Positions 27,803 to 37,514 of a stretch of DNA of 40,767 bases are shown one piece after another. A program made the translations under genes and the position numbers. The stretch is from Cyanobacteriota bacterium (lineage in GTDB: Bacteria > Cyanobacteriota > Cyanobacteriia > Pseudanabaenales > Pseudanabaenaceae): contig JANXUJ010000009.1 of NCBI GenBank assembly GCA_025356295.1, positions 1-40,767 of the forward strand. The letters run 5' to 3'. The notes under the pieces are model-generated. The model did not search any database. It had not been told where the DNA came from and saw only the letters and a list, made by a program, of their open reading frames with translations. Numbering within the stretch: the first letter of the stretch is position 1; each line of letters begins with the position of its first letter.

Positions 27803-28296
27803 TTTTGGCGTATTTCACTCAAAGATAGCGTGTAAGCAAAAGATTGATTAATAGTTTTAGAACCAACCCAAACTTGATAATTACCTTTAGGTAAACGGCG
27901 ATTAACTTGCGGATTGCGTCCATTCGACTCATCATCAGCACAAATAACAATGCCGTTTGGTCCCTTAATCAACATCGTAGGATCATCATTGATATTACTG
28001 CTGTAAACCAAAATATCCATCACAGGAAAAGTTTCAGTCAGAGTAATTGTGTGATTTGAGGCGACATTCGCAAAACCCCGACAATTATCCGCAATTCCCG
28101 CAATACTGGCAATACTCTTACCACCACCACCATTTCCACTCAAAGTTGCAGGATCAGGTCGGAAATTGCGTCCGAGAGAAATCGCATTTTGGGCAAAACT
28201 AGGAGACGCGATCGCCAAAGATACCGCAATACTCGCAAAGGCTCCCCAGCCTAGCTTAGTCATATTCGATTGACAACCAATTTTATAAATGTCCAT
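27799..28296 (-). CDS. Secreted hypothetical protein, paralogue of 27335..27802; ATGA overlap
   Basis: Signal segment AFASIAVSLAIASPSFAQ; RPDPxxxSGNGGG...LIKGPNGIxxC...GNYQVWVGS...YTLSLSE. Confidence 0.75.
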   Translation of the reverse strand: MDIYKIGCQSNMTKLGWGAFASIAVSLAIASPSFAQNAISLGRNFRPDPATLSGNGGGGKSIASIAGIADNCRGFANVASNHTITLTETFPVMDILVYSSNINDDPTMLIKGPNGIVICADDESNGRNPQVNRRLPKGNYQVWVGSKTINQSFAYTLSLSEIRQK

Positions 28297-28514
28297 GCCT
28301 GACTCCCTTTGAGATTGGATACACTATCCAAGATTCTCTATTATTCATTAAACGTCATGACTAAATCACTTTTAATATTGTTCCTAAAAACACTTCTGGG
28401 CTTAATGTAACAAAATATTAAGTTATTGATGTCATAATGGCATAACGTCTTGACATTAAAAAATATTACCTGTACCTTGATCCTATACCCGGGTATTCAC
28501 TGTTTTTAACCAAT

Positions 28515-28832
28515 ATGCAAGACAAGCAAAAGGTAACTTTCCATCTTCCTCAACACTTACATCAACAGCTCAAGATTCGCTCTGCTATTGATGGTGATTC
28601 GATGTCAGACTTAGCAGATAGAGCTATCAGCTTTTTTCTAGCACATGCTGATGTGGTCGAGTCCGCAGGTATAGGACATACCCATCAAACTTACAACTGT
28701 CCCAGTTGCGCTCAAACAGTCGTGATCCGTGATGGCGAACTGTTAGCAATCGGGGGTAATAGTTCTCAAACTTTATCTGTAACTGTTGTCAAAGCCGACA
28801 GTCCAGAGGAAGAGCTAGTATCAGTTAGCTAA
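28515..28832 (+). CDS. Ribbon-helix-helix-like N-domain plus CxxC zinc-knuckle-like segment
   Basis: KVTFHLPQHLHQQLKIRSAIDGDSMSDLADRAISFFL followed by YNCPSCAQTVVIRDGELLAI. Confidence 0.65.
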   Translation: MQDKQKVTFHLPQHLHQQLKIRSAIDGDSMSDLADRAISFFLAHADVVESAGIGHTHQTYNCPSCAQTVVIRDGELLAIGGNSSQTLSVTVVKADSPEEELVSVS

Positions 28833-28907
28833 TCCGATAATTAAACTTTTCGACATTCTTTGTAGACAAGGTGAGGACAAGAGGCTCAAACCCTCTGTAT
28901 TAAGCAT

Positions 28908-30434
28908 ATGCAAGAACAACTTAGCATTTTAATTCAAGCCCAATATCCCTTGATCTACCTCAATACGCCAGAGGAAGAAAGAGCAGAAAGGGCGATCGCT
29001 TCCATCGCTGAACTAAAGCCTCTACGTCGTTTGTTTGTTTGGACTTCCACCCGCGGGATCGTAGAGCAAGGTCAAACATCTAGTCAAAATTCTGGGGCAG
29101 CGCAACATAATACAGAATCGATTCAAGCCGCCTTGCAATGGGTAATTCGTGCCGATCAAAAAGATCCTGCCATCTATATATTTAAAGATGCTCATCCTTT
29201 CTTCGATCATCCAGTAACGGTGCGTTGTTTACGCGACGCTGTTGCTAACTTTAAAGGCACACAAAAAACAATTATTTTGATGTCCCCCGTCCAAGTAATT
29301 CCGATTGAACTTGAAAAAGAGATAGTAGTACTTGATTTTCCTTTGCCAGACATTAAGGCGATCGAAGAAGTTCTCGATCAACAACTTGGACAGGTTCGCA
29401 CTAAGAAAGTATCGGCTGAGACTCGTGAGAAGCTAGTCAGAGCAACTCTGGGATTGACTCAAGATGAAGCTGAAAAAGTCTACCGTAAAGCTCAAGTCAC
29501 TAATGGGAAGTTGACCGAAGAAGAAGTTGATATCGTGCTTTCAGAAAAACAACAACTAATTCGCCGCAATGGCATCCTCGAATATATGGAGGAGGATGAA
29601 GACATAGATGATGTTGGGGGACTCGAAGAGCTAAAACATTGGTTGCAACAGCGATCGAATGCTTTTAGTCAAAAAGCCAGAAATTATGGATTACCTCAAC
29701 CAAAGGGAATGCTGATACTCGGTGTTCCAGGGTGCGGAAAGTCCTTAATTGCTAAGACAACTGCTCGTCTTTGGTCATTGCCATTGATTCGTCTAGATAT
29801 GGGGCGCGTCTACGATGGCTCAACTGTGGGCAAATCGGAAGCAAATTTGCGAAATGCTCTCAAAGTAGCGGAATCAATTTCACCAATGATCTTGTTTATC
29901 GATGAGCTTGATAAGGCTTTTGCAGGTGGAGCAGGCTCTGCTGATTCTGATGCTGGCACATCATCACGGATATTTGGCACATTCCTAACCTGGATGCAGG
30001 AGAAAAAATCACCTGTATTTGTGATGGCAACTGCTAACCGTATCGAGAAGCTGCCAGGGGAATTTTTACGCAAGGGACGTTTTGACGAGCTTTTCTTCGT
30101 TGATTTACCCAACGCAGAGGAGCGCAGAGATATATTTGGCATCCATCTGCGGAAGCGTCGTCCAGATTTAGATAGATTCGATTTGGAGCAACTATCAAAG
30201 GTAAGCGATGGTTTTTCGGGGGCGGAAATCGAACAGGCGGTAATCGCTGCCATGTATGAGGCTTTTGCCCAAGATCGGGAGTTTACACAGCTAGATATCA
30301 TTTCGGCTGTGAAATCGACAACTCCCCTCTCACGCACAATGACGGAGCAGGTTGCTGCTTTGCGTGACTGGGCAAGGATGCGGGCTAGACCCGCCGCAAC
30401 TTCGGTCGCTGAGTATCAGCGGATGGAGTTTTGA
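28908..30434 (+). CDS. ycf46: AAA+ ATPase, Ycf46 family
   Basis: YPLIYLNTPEEERAE N-domain; LILGVPGCGKSLIAKTTARLW; LFIDELDKAFAGG; TANRIEKLPGEFLRKGRFDELFFVDLP. Confidence 0.92.
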   Translation: MQEQLSILIQAQYPLIYLNTPEEERAERAIASIAELKPLRRLFVWTSTRGIVEQGQTSSQNSGAAQHNTESIQAALQWVIRADQKDPAIYIFKDAHPFFDHPVTVRCLRDAVANFKGTQKTIILMSPVQVIPIELEKEIVVLDFPLPDIKAIEEVLDQQLGQVRTKKVSAETREKLVRATLGLTQDEAEKVYRKAQVTNGKLTEEEVDIVLSEKQQLIRRNGILEYMEEDEDIDDVGGLEELKHWLQQRSNAFSQKARNYGLPQPKGMLILGVPGCGKSLIAKTTARLWSLPLIRLDMGRVYDGSTVGKSEANLRNALKVAESISPMILFIDELDKAFAGGAGSADSDAGTSSRIFGTFLTWMQEKKSPVFVMATANRIEKLPGEFLRKGRFDELFFVDLPNAEERRDIFGIHLRKRRPDLDRFDLEQLSKVSDGFSGAEIEQAVIAAMYEAFAQDREFTQLDIISAVKSTTPLSRTMTEQVAALRDWARMRARPAATSVAEYQRMEF

Positions 30435-30611
30435 AAAGCTTATTCTGCTGTTTTTGCAGGCAGCAGAGGTAAGGCTAGATTCTAAAATGTGTCTTATTGT
30501 AAAGGCGTTTTAGGCTAGCAGCTAACATAAGAGTAAGAACCACCAGTACTCTTATGTCCCACGTTCGAGTCAACAACTGAGTTCACAATTGTTTACAGGA
30601 GCAGAACCATT

Positions 30612-30962
30612 ATGTCTCATTTCAGCACACTTCGCACAAAAGTTACTGATGCCGAAGTCCTCAAGTCGTCCTTGCGCGATCTAGGTATTAGTGTCAACAC
30701 TGAAGCTGATGTTCGTGGCTATAACAGCCAACGCATCCGCGCTGACATTGTGGCAACTCTTGAAGGTGACTACGATCTAGGCTGGTCTCGCAATGCTGAC
30801 GGTTCTTTTGATCTGATTGCTGATCTTTGGGGTGTCGCCAAAAAGCACAATCAGACTGAGTTGATCAACTCGATCAACCAAAAGTATGCTGTGAACAAGG
30901 CTTTGACTGAAGTGAAGCGCCCTGGTCTCAGCAATGCTAACGTCAAACTCCTTGTGCATTAA
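30612..30962 (+). CDS. ycf35: Ycf35 (DUF1257) protein
   Basis: MSHFSTLRTKVTDAEVLKSSLRDLG ... YDLGWSRNADGSFDLIADLWG. Confidence 0.92.
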   Translation: MSHFSTLRTKVTDAEVLKSSLRDLGISVNTEADVRGYNSQRIRADIVATLEGDYDLGWSRNADGSFDLIADLWGVAKKHNQTELINSINQKYAVNKALTEVKRPGLSNANVKLLVH

Positions 30963-31035
30963 GGTGTTTCATTTTGCCAGTTAACTATGCAAATTAACGG
31001 ACTAGTCATCCTTGACTAGCCCGTTTTTTCAGTAG

Positions 31036-31080
31036 ACCCAAGGATTAGAGAAGCGCTAAGTACTTCTCTAATCCTTGGGT
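31036..31080. terminator. 18-bp perfect stem hairpin, the second of two successive hairpins after ycf35 (first about 30996..31028)
   Basis: ACCCAAGGATTAGAGAAG-cgctaagta-CTTCTCTAATCCTTGGGT. Confidence 0.75.
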
Positions 31081-31117
31081 TTTGTTATAATTTTTTATAC
31101 ACCGCGAGGGCTAAACA

Positions 31118-31756
31118 ATGATTGTGGCGATAAAACCTCAGCAGCAAGTATGGCAAAAGGCAACTTGGGATGATTATGTGGCGCTGCGAGATGATGATCT
31201 TGATCGCTACAAATTATTTTTTGATAATCAACACTTGTGGGTAGAAATGGGCGCAGAAGGGATTAATCACGCTAGATTTGATGATTTGTTTGTGATGATT
31301 CTGTTTATTTTGGCGACAAAATTTCCCGATCGCAAATTAAGTACATTTGGTGGCTGTCAAATAGAACAAAAAGGCAAACGCGCAGTGGCTCCCGATATTG
31401 TTTTATACATTGGTGACGATGCTCCAACTTGGAAAGCTGGACAACCCCGCTTTATAGATTTGGATAAGTACCGATCGCCTAATCTTGTTGGTGAAATCTC
31501 TGATACTACTTTGGCGATCGACTTGGACGCCAAAAAAAGAATATATGCAGAACTAGGGATTTCTGAATATTGGGTAATTGATGTCAAAGCCTATCGGGTA
31601 TTTGCATTTCGATTAGATGAAGATGGGGCTTATAAGGAGTGTGAGGTTTCTCAGGTATTGCCAAATTTAGCGATCGCATTGTTAGAACAAACTCTGGAAC
31701 AGCTAACCACAAAGACTAATACTGAAGCGGCGATCTGGTTTTCAGAGCAAATTTAA
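31118..31756 (+). CDS. Uma2-family (DUF820) endonuclease-fold protein
   Basis: APDIVLYIGDDAP, LVGEISDTTLAIDLDAKKRIYAELGISEYWVID. Confidence 0.88.
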   Translation: MIVAIKPQQQVWQKATWDDYVALRDDDLDRYKLFFDNQHLWVEMGAEGINHARFDDLFVMILFILATKFPDRKLSTFGGCQIEQKGKRAVAPDIVLYIGDDAPTWKAGQPRFIDLDKYRSPNLVGEISDTTLAIDLDAKKRIYAELGISEYWVIDVKAYRVFAFRLDEDGAYKECEVSQVLPNLAIALLEQTLEQLTTKTNTEAAIWFSEQI

Positions 31757-31796
31757 TGTATGATCTTGATACAAAATTTGAAATAATATCGCGCTA

Positions 31797-32492
31797 ATGG
31801 AAATTGCGATCGCCCTATTGCAACATTACAGTTTTGACCTTGGTGGTTATACCGTTGCTGACTTGACTCGCGCATGGAGCAAATTTAAGCCTGAATGGGT
31901 GCGCCAAGCTGTAATTGAGTCGCTGTTTCGAGGACGTTATAAAGCGGTTTCAGTTAGTCAGATTTTACAATTATGGGATCGCAAGGGCGAACCAAATTGT
32001 CGATATAATCATGAATTTGAGCGTTTGATTTGTGGCGATGTTGCCGTGATTTATGAAGACCGAATTTTTTATACGCCTCCTCGCACTTCTATTCGTGAAT
32101 CTTCTATAACGGAGGTGCTTCCATCCATAAATTCAGAAATCACCCGTTCACAAACCATGAATTCGCACAATCCCCCTTCTTCCCTTCCATTTCCTCATCG
32201 CTCAATGCTGGGAGCCGTTAAAAATCTTCAACACTCACAACCAAATTCTCAAAGATATCCCAGTCGGGCTGCTAGTCCTTCGGGTACAACTAAGTCATCA
32301 AAAAACTATCCCGCAGACTTTAAAGCCAATTATTCGGAAACATATCGATCTGCCTATGCAAATATGACTCTCCTTGCGGAGTCGTCTATGTTTGTTGATA
32401 AGTTGCGGTCAATGTGTAGCGATCGCCTAGTTTTGCCTGCTCCTGCGATCGCTTCTGAGATGGACAGATTAGAAGTTATGACTGAGAATTAG
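31797..32492 (+). CDS. Conserved hypothetical cyanobacterial protein with disordered C-terminal half
   Basis: [44 protein letters not shown]. Confidence 0.65.
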   Translation: MEIAIALLQHYSFDLGGYTVADLTRAWSKFKPEWVRQAVIESLFRGRYKAVSVSQILQLWDRKGEPNCRYNHEFERLICGDVAVIYEDRIFYTPPRTSIRESSITEVLPSINSEITRSQTMNSHNPPSSLPFPHRSMLGAVKNLQHSQPNSQRYPSRAASPSGTTKSSKNYPADFKANYSETYRSAYANMTLLAESSMFVDKLRSMCSDRLVLPAPAIASEMDRLEVMTEN

Positions 32493-33567
32493 AACTAGCT
32501 TCAAAAACTCTTTTCTGATGCTGACCTCGCAACTGTCCACAAGCTGCATCTGCCTCTAGACCTCTTGTCCGCCTTACACTCACTGCAACTTTGCAGTCTT
32601 CTAGGACTTGCACAAAAGTGTGAATTGCTCTCTCAGTCGGACGTTTATAATCAGCATCACTGACCGTATTGTAAGGAATGAGATTAACGTGACTTTGGAA
32701 GCCGCGAATCAAGTGAGCCAGCTCTTTGGCTTGTTGGGCTGAGTCATTGATACCCGCTAACATCGTATATTCAAAGCTAATCCTCCGACCTGTGAGTTCC
32801 ACATACTCGCGGCAATCATCCATTAGAGCAATGAGTGGATATCGATCGGCAGATGGAATTACTTGAGCGCGAACTTCTTGGGTCGGAGCGTGTAAGCTGA
32901 CTGCAAGCGTAACTTGGAGATGTTCTTCGGCTAGCCGAGGAATTTGATTGGGAATGCCGACCGTGGAGACGGTGATGTTGCGCTGACCGATGCCGATATC
33001 TTTGTTAATGACGGTGATTGCCCCGATCAGATTTTCGTAGTTAAGTAATGGCTCACCCATGCCCATAAACACGATATGGCTGACGCGCTGTTGCATTACT
33101 TCTTGGACAGTTAGCACTTGATCGATAATTTCGTGCTTTGCCAAATTGCGCCGAAATCCGCCTTTGCCTGTGGCACAAAAATCGCAAGCCATTGGACAGC
33201 CAACTTGAGTTGAGACGCAGACTGTCAAGCGCTTGCTGGTGGGAATGCCCACAGTTTCCACGATTTCGCCATCTTCTAGTTTCAATAAAAATTTCTCAGT
33301 GCCATCGCGAGTTTGCTTATGGACATCGATCTGCGATCGCCCGATCTCAACTGTGGGGTTAAGTGCAAATTCTTCGCGCCATGTTTTTGGGAAAACCGTA
33401 ATATCTTCTAAACTCCGCGCCCCGCGCGTATAGAGCCATTCATGGAGTTGTTTGCCGCGATAGCTTGGCTGTCCTTGTGATACCACCCATTCGGTAAGTT
33501 CAGGTAGCGATCGTCCGATCAGGGGTAGAGCTTTAGTGGAAGAATGTGGCAGCGTGTTGGCGATCAT
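32476..33567 (-). CDS. rlmN: 23S rRNA (adenine-C2)-methyltransferase RlmN
   Basis: Radical SAM motif [41 protein letters not shown]. Confidence 0.96.
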   Translation of the reverse strand: MIANTLPHSSTKALPLIGRSLPELTEWVVSQGQPSYRGKQLHEWLYTRGARSLEDITVFPKTWREEFALNPTVEIGRSQIDVHKQTRDGTEKFLLKLEDGEIVETVGIPTSKRLTVCVSTQVGCPMACDFCATGKGGFRRNLAKHEIIDQVLTVQEVMQQRVSHIVFMGMGEPLLNYENLIGAITVINKDIGIGQRNITVSTVGIPNQIPRLAEEHLQVTLAVSLHAPTQEVRAQVIPSADRYPLIALMDDCREYVELTGRRISFEYTMLAGINDSAQQAKELAHLIRGFQSHVNLIPYNTVSDADYKRPTERAIHTFVQVLEDCKVAVSVRRTRGLEADAACGQLRGQHQKRVFEASSNSQS

Positions 33568-33723
33568 GACGGGTTGGCAAATTGGGCGAATATGTTAATT
33601 TTATCAAACAAACTAAATAAGTGAAGGTAGCGCGCTGCGACTTCAAATAGGTAGAACAGCACATCGCATCGCCCTACCTATTTGGTCTATGGTAAATTTG
33701 ACAAATATTCGCTTGAGGATTTC

Positions 33724-34668
33724 ATGAAACGTCGTCAGTTTTTATTGACATTAGGTGGATTGCCTGTAATCGGCTCTTTAGTTTATGCCGCGATCGCCAA
33801 GTCTAAATCTGAAAAAACTTCAACGAATTACCCAGCAGAAGCTACACCAAATAGTAATGGCTCATTAATTAATGAGCCATTACTAAGATTTGCGGCGATC
33901 GCCGATAATGGAGTTGGTAGCTCTGATCAGTATGCTGTGGCTAACGCCATGTCGCAAACCTATCAAAAACAGCCTTTTCTGTTTGTGCTGATGGCAGGCG
34001 ATAACATTTATTCCTACGGCGAGATTAACTCTGTCAAAGCATATTTTGAAGAGCCTTACGCAGCATTACTTAGCCAAAATGTGAAATTTTATGCGGTGCT
34101 GGGTAATCACGACATTATCAAAACCAATAATGGACTCGATCAGATTAATTACAAACCTTTTAATATGAGCGATCGCTACTATTCATTTACAAAAGGTATT
34201 GGAGAAAAGGGAATTAAGGGAATTATCGAATTTTTTGCACTCGATACTAATGACAATGCCTCATGGCAACAGCAACTAGCTTGGCTCGATCTGCAACTAA
34301 CAAACAGCACCACGCCGTGGAAAATCGTCTATGGACATCATCCTCTATACTCATCAGGACGACATGGCGGTGATCCTCAGCTAGCAGCAAAACTCGCACC
34401 GATATTTGCCAAGCACAAAGTTCCGCTTTACTTATGTGGTCATGATCATGGCTATGAGCGTTTTGTACCGATCGCTGGCACGACTTATATCGTCAATGGT
34501 GGTGGTGGTGCGCCTCTGTATAGATTTGGTAAATCCGACAAAACTGCGTTTGTCAGTTCGCAGTTTAGCTTTATGACTTTTGATGTCTATGAAGATAAGA
34601 TCATCACCAAAGCGATCGCCACTGATGGCAAAGTTTTTGATCAATCCGTAATCACTAAAAACATTTAA
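33724..34668 (+). CDS. Metallophosphoesterase (acid phosphatase-like) with twin-Arg-like signal
   Basis: MKRRQFLLTLGGLPVIG; MAGDNIY, LGNHD, YGHHPLYSSGRHGG, CGHDHGYERF. Confidence 0.88.
   Translation: MKRRQFLLTLGGLPVIGSLVYAAIAKSKSEKTSTNYPAEATPNSNGSLINEPLLRFAAIADNGVGSSDQYAVANAMSQTYQKQPFLFVLMAGDNIYSYGEINSVKAYFEEPYAALLSQNVKFYAVLGNHDIIKTNNGLDQINYKPFNMSDRYYSFTKGIGEKGIKGIIEFFALDTNDNASWQQQLAWLDLQLTNSTTPWKIVYGHHPLYSSGRHGGDPQLAAKLAPIFAKHKVPLYLCGHDHGYERFVPIAGTTYIVNGGGGAPLYRFGKSDKTAFVSSQFSFMTFDVYEDKIITKAIATDGKVFDQSVITKNI
33852..33885. repeat. 34-bp perfect loopless palindrome inside the coding sequence
   Basis: TAGTAATGGCTCATTAA|TTAATGAGCCATTACTA. Confidence 0.95.
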
Positions 34669-34694
34669 AGTCAAAGTCACCTAAACTAATTTTT

Positions 34695-35447
34695 ATGAGC
34701 TTATACCTGTACGCAATTTTACTGTCTGAAAATCTCGATCTACTTAAAGATATCGATCTCAAAGGAATGAATGCTCAATCTGTGCAGTTTCAGGCGATCA
34801 CTCCTTTTGCGATCGCCTATAGCGAAGCCCAACAGACTCGTTATCTCGCTAGTCGTGCCAATCTGATTACCCACGAAACTGTCTTAGAATCACTAATGCA
34901 CGCGATCGATCCGCATCGAGCCGTACCGTTACCATTACAATTCGGGCTGGTTGTCGATGAATGGGAAGAAGTCCAAAACGACTTGCTCACGCCCTATGAG
35001 GATCAACTCAAAAATCTGATCAATAACTTAATCGGCAAACGTGAAGTTAGCGTCAAACTTTTTTGGAATCAAAACGAAGAATTAAATCTAGCCGTTGCCG
35101 AAAATCAAGGCTTACAACAAAGACGAGAGGCGCTGATGGGAAAGGTGCTAAGTATGGATGAAGCGATCGCGATCGGGCAAGAACTAGAAAGCGCGATCGA
35201 AGATCGCAAACAAATAATTATCAATGCTTTTCTAAATACACTCCAGCCTTTATCAAATGCATATGTTGAAGGTGAGCTTCTCACTGAAAGTATGATCTAT
35301 AACGGTTCATTTTTAATTGATTGGGATAAAGAACCCGAATTTGCAACATCAGTTGAAAATCTTGATCAACAGTTTGAAAATCGTCTGAGAATCCGCTATA
35401 ACGATTTCACGGCTCCTTACAACTTTGTAAACGTAGATCGCGATTAG
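34695..35447 (+). CDS. GvpL/GvpF-family gas vesicle-type protein, without other gvp genes in the window
   Basis: YLYAILL...; HETVLESLMHAIDPHRAVPLPLQFGLVV; VSVKLFWNQNEELNLAV. Confidence 0.85.
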   Translation: MSLYLYAILLSENLDLLKDIDLKGMNAQSVQFQAITPFAIAYSEAQQTRYLASRANLITHETVLESLMHAIDPHRAVPLPLQFGLVVDEWEEVQNDLLTPYEDQLKNLINNLIGKREVSVKLFWNQNEELNLAVAENQGLQQRREALMGKVLSMDEAIAIGQELESAIEDRKQIIINAFLNTLQPLSNAYVEGELLTESMIYNGSFLIDWDKEPEFATSVENLDQQFENRLRIRYNDFTAPYNFVNVDRD

Positions 35448-35552
35448 AGATTTAAAGATAAACGTTGTAAACCACTGCCCATCCTTAATCTCTAGACTAA
35501 TATCGAAAATCTGTTAAAATAGTTCTCATACAACACCTCGCTTAAGCAAGCT

Positions 35553-36365
35553 ATGGTTAATATCTCTTATCCAAAAAATCGAATTCTTCCCACTGCTGAA
35601 GAATTGCCATCATCCGACGAAACCCCTGTGGATAACCAGCTACAAAATGACATTCCCAACTTACTTCTAAGTATATTAGCTTCTATTTGGGCTAATCGCA
35701 ATGATTGGTACTTCGGGGTCGATATGGCTGTTTATTATAATCCTGATGAGCCAGCGATCGTCCCTGATGGTTTTTTGGCAATTGGGGTTAAGCATAACAC
35801 AGGCGAAAGAGGAAGGCTTAGCTATGTGTTGTGGGAAGAACAAAATATAACGCCACTCTTATCTTTAGAAGTTATTTCCGAACGCTACGGCAGTGAATAC
35901 GAGACCAAGTTCGCTGATTATCAAGCATTAGGAATCCTCTACTATGTGATTTACAATCCCTTTAGTGGTCGCAGAGGTCGATTTAGAAATAGACAACGCT
36001 TAGAAGTTTATCGACTGATTGCAGGCAAATATGAACTTTTACCTTCTGAAAACAATCGAGTTTGGTTCCCCGAAATCAGCTTGGCGCTTGGCTACGAGCA
36101 GGGAAATCATCTTGCTTGGTCTCGTGAATGGTTGTACTGGTATGATAAATCAGGAACTCGATATCTAAGCGATCGCGAAGATGCAGATACGGCTAGAGCG
36201 ATCGCCACTCAAGAACGTTTAATTGCTAATCAGGAGCGTCTAATTGCTGCTCAAGAACGCCTAATCGCGTCTCAAGAGCGTGCTGCCAAGCAAGAAGCTG
36301 AGCAGAAAGCACAACGTTTTGCAGCGAAGTTAAAAGCACTTGGCATTAATCCTGATGAGGTTTAA
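35553..36365 (+). CDS. Uma2-family (DUF820) protein with C-terminal heptad-repeat coiled coil
   Basis: SYPKNRILPTAEELPSSDETPVDN, LSLEVISERYGSEYETKFADYQALGILYYVIY; (RLIAxQE)n tail. Confidence 0.88.
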   Translation: MVNISYPKNRILPTAEELPSSDETPVDNQLQNDIPNLLLSILASIWANRNDWYFGVDMAVYYNPDEPAIVPDGFLAIGVKHNTGERGRLSYVLWEEQNITPLLSLEVISERYGSEYETKFADYQALGILYYVIYNPFSGRRGRFRNRQRLEVYRLIAGKYELLPSENNRVWFPEISLALGYEQGNHLAWSREWLYWYDKSGTRYLSDREDADTARAIATQERLIANQERLIAAQERLIASQERAAKQEAEQKAQRFAAKLKALGINPDEV

Positions 36366-36393
36366 GCGATCGCATCTGGAATCTTAAATAACT

Positions 36394-37392
36394 ATGACTA
36401 ACCAAACCCATATTATCTTTACGCACTACGGCAGTAGTGATTATCTCTCAAAATCAATTAGATGTGCAAAAGTCACTAATCAAAGTGCAAAAATAATCAT
36501 GATTGGAGATGAGAACAATCTAGATTATGCAATCTCTAACCAAATTACCCATCGACATTTTAATACCTTAGTAGAATCTGATTTAAGGACTGAATTTTAT
36601 AGAGTATTTAAACCTGTAAAAGGTGTCTTTCATCCTCTAATCAGAAATGGGCGAAATTGGTTAATGTATGTATTTGAGAGATGGTTTTATATTTATGAAC
36701 TAGCTCAAGAATTAGGACTTGAATCATTTTGGCATTTTGACTCAGATACAATGATTCTGAAAGATGTAACAGAATTCAATACATTTTTTTCTGCTTATGA
36801 CTCAACAGAACAATGCAATGGAAATTGTCTTAATGGATTTATCAAAATAGGAATTCTTAAACAATATCTTCGAGTTGTTAATCAGCTTTTTACAAATGAA
36901 AATTTCCTTAAGATACAACAAAATGAATTTGACACAGTAAATCCTGAATATGCATTTACTGAGATGCGTGCTTGGACAGAAGCAAAGCAAAAGTTATCTT
37001 TTAAGACTTTCCATCTTGGTAAGATGGTAAATGAAAAAACTTGGGACGATTCTATTGTATTGGGGAAAGACATAGGTTATGACATGGCTCGTCTAAAAAG
37101 CGGACAGACTATGAAAAATATATATTGGAATAATGGGCTCTATTGTTATAACCATAATCTACGAAAACCAGTAGAATTTGTTTCGTTAAATTTAAGCCAC
37201 TCTCCGATTTTTGTGTTTGATTGGGTATTGAATTGTGTTGAGGAAAAAAAGACTACAAAGTACCTCGCAAAAGCTCCAGTGCCAGTTAAAGAAATTGCGA
37301 TCGGGATAGCAAGAAATATTAAGAGAGCTATAACTCATTATTTAAGTAAGTTAATATCTTTTTTAAAAAGTCTACGATACGCGAAAAGCTAA
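36394..37392 (+). CDS. Putative GT-A-like glycosyltransferase
   Basis: FWHFDSDTMILKDV (DxD-like) and position in a glycosyltransferase cluster. Confidence 0.55.
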   Translation: MTNQTHIIFTHYGSSDYLSKSIRCAKVTNQSAKIIMIGDENNLDYAISNQITHRHFNTLVESDLRTEFYRVFKPVKGVFHPLIRNGRNWLMYVFERWFYIYELAQELGLESFWHFDSDTMILKDVTEFNTFFSAYDSTEQCNGNCLNGFIKIGILKQYLRVVNQLFTNENFLKIQQNEFDTVNPEYAFTEMRAWTEAKQKLSFKTFHLGKMVNEKTWDDSIVLGKDIGYDMARLKSGQTMKNIYWNNGLYCYNHNLRKPVEFVSLNLSHSPIFVFDWVLNCVEEKKTTKYLAKAPVPVKEIAIGIARNIKRAITHYLSKLISFLKSLRYAKS

Positions 37393-37514
37393 CACCCTTT
37401 AAGGTTGAGATAGAAATAAACGGTAGTTTCAAATGACTTGTCTAAGTTCTATTATATTTCGTAGTAAAGGTAATCAACTACATTTGATTTACTCATCCTA
37501 AGTTGTTTATAATT

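Noticed and set aside
33644-33684. Inverted repeat CAAATAGGTAG...CTACCTATTTG as a mobile element end
   Set aside because: Sits between divergent rlmN and the phosphoesterase as a single short hairpin; no target duplication or second copy seen.
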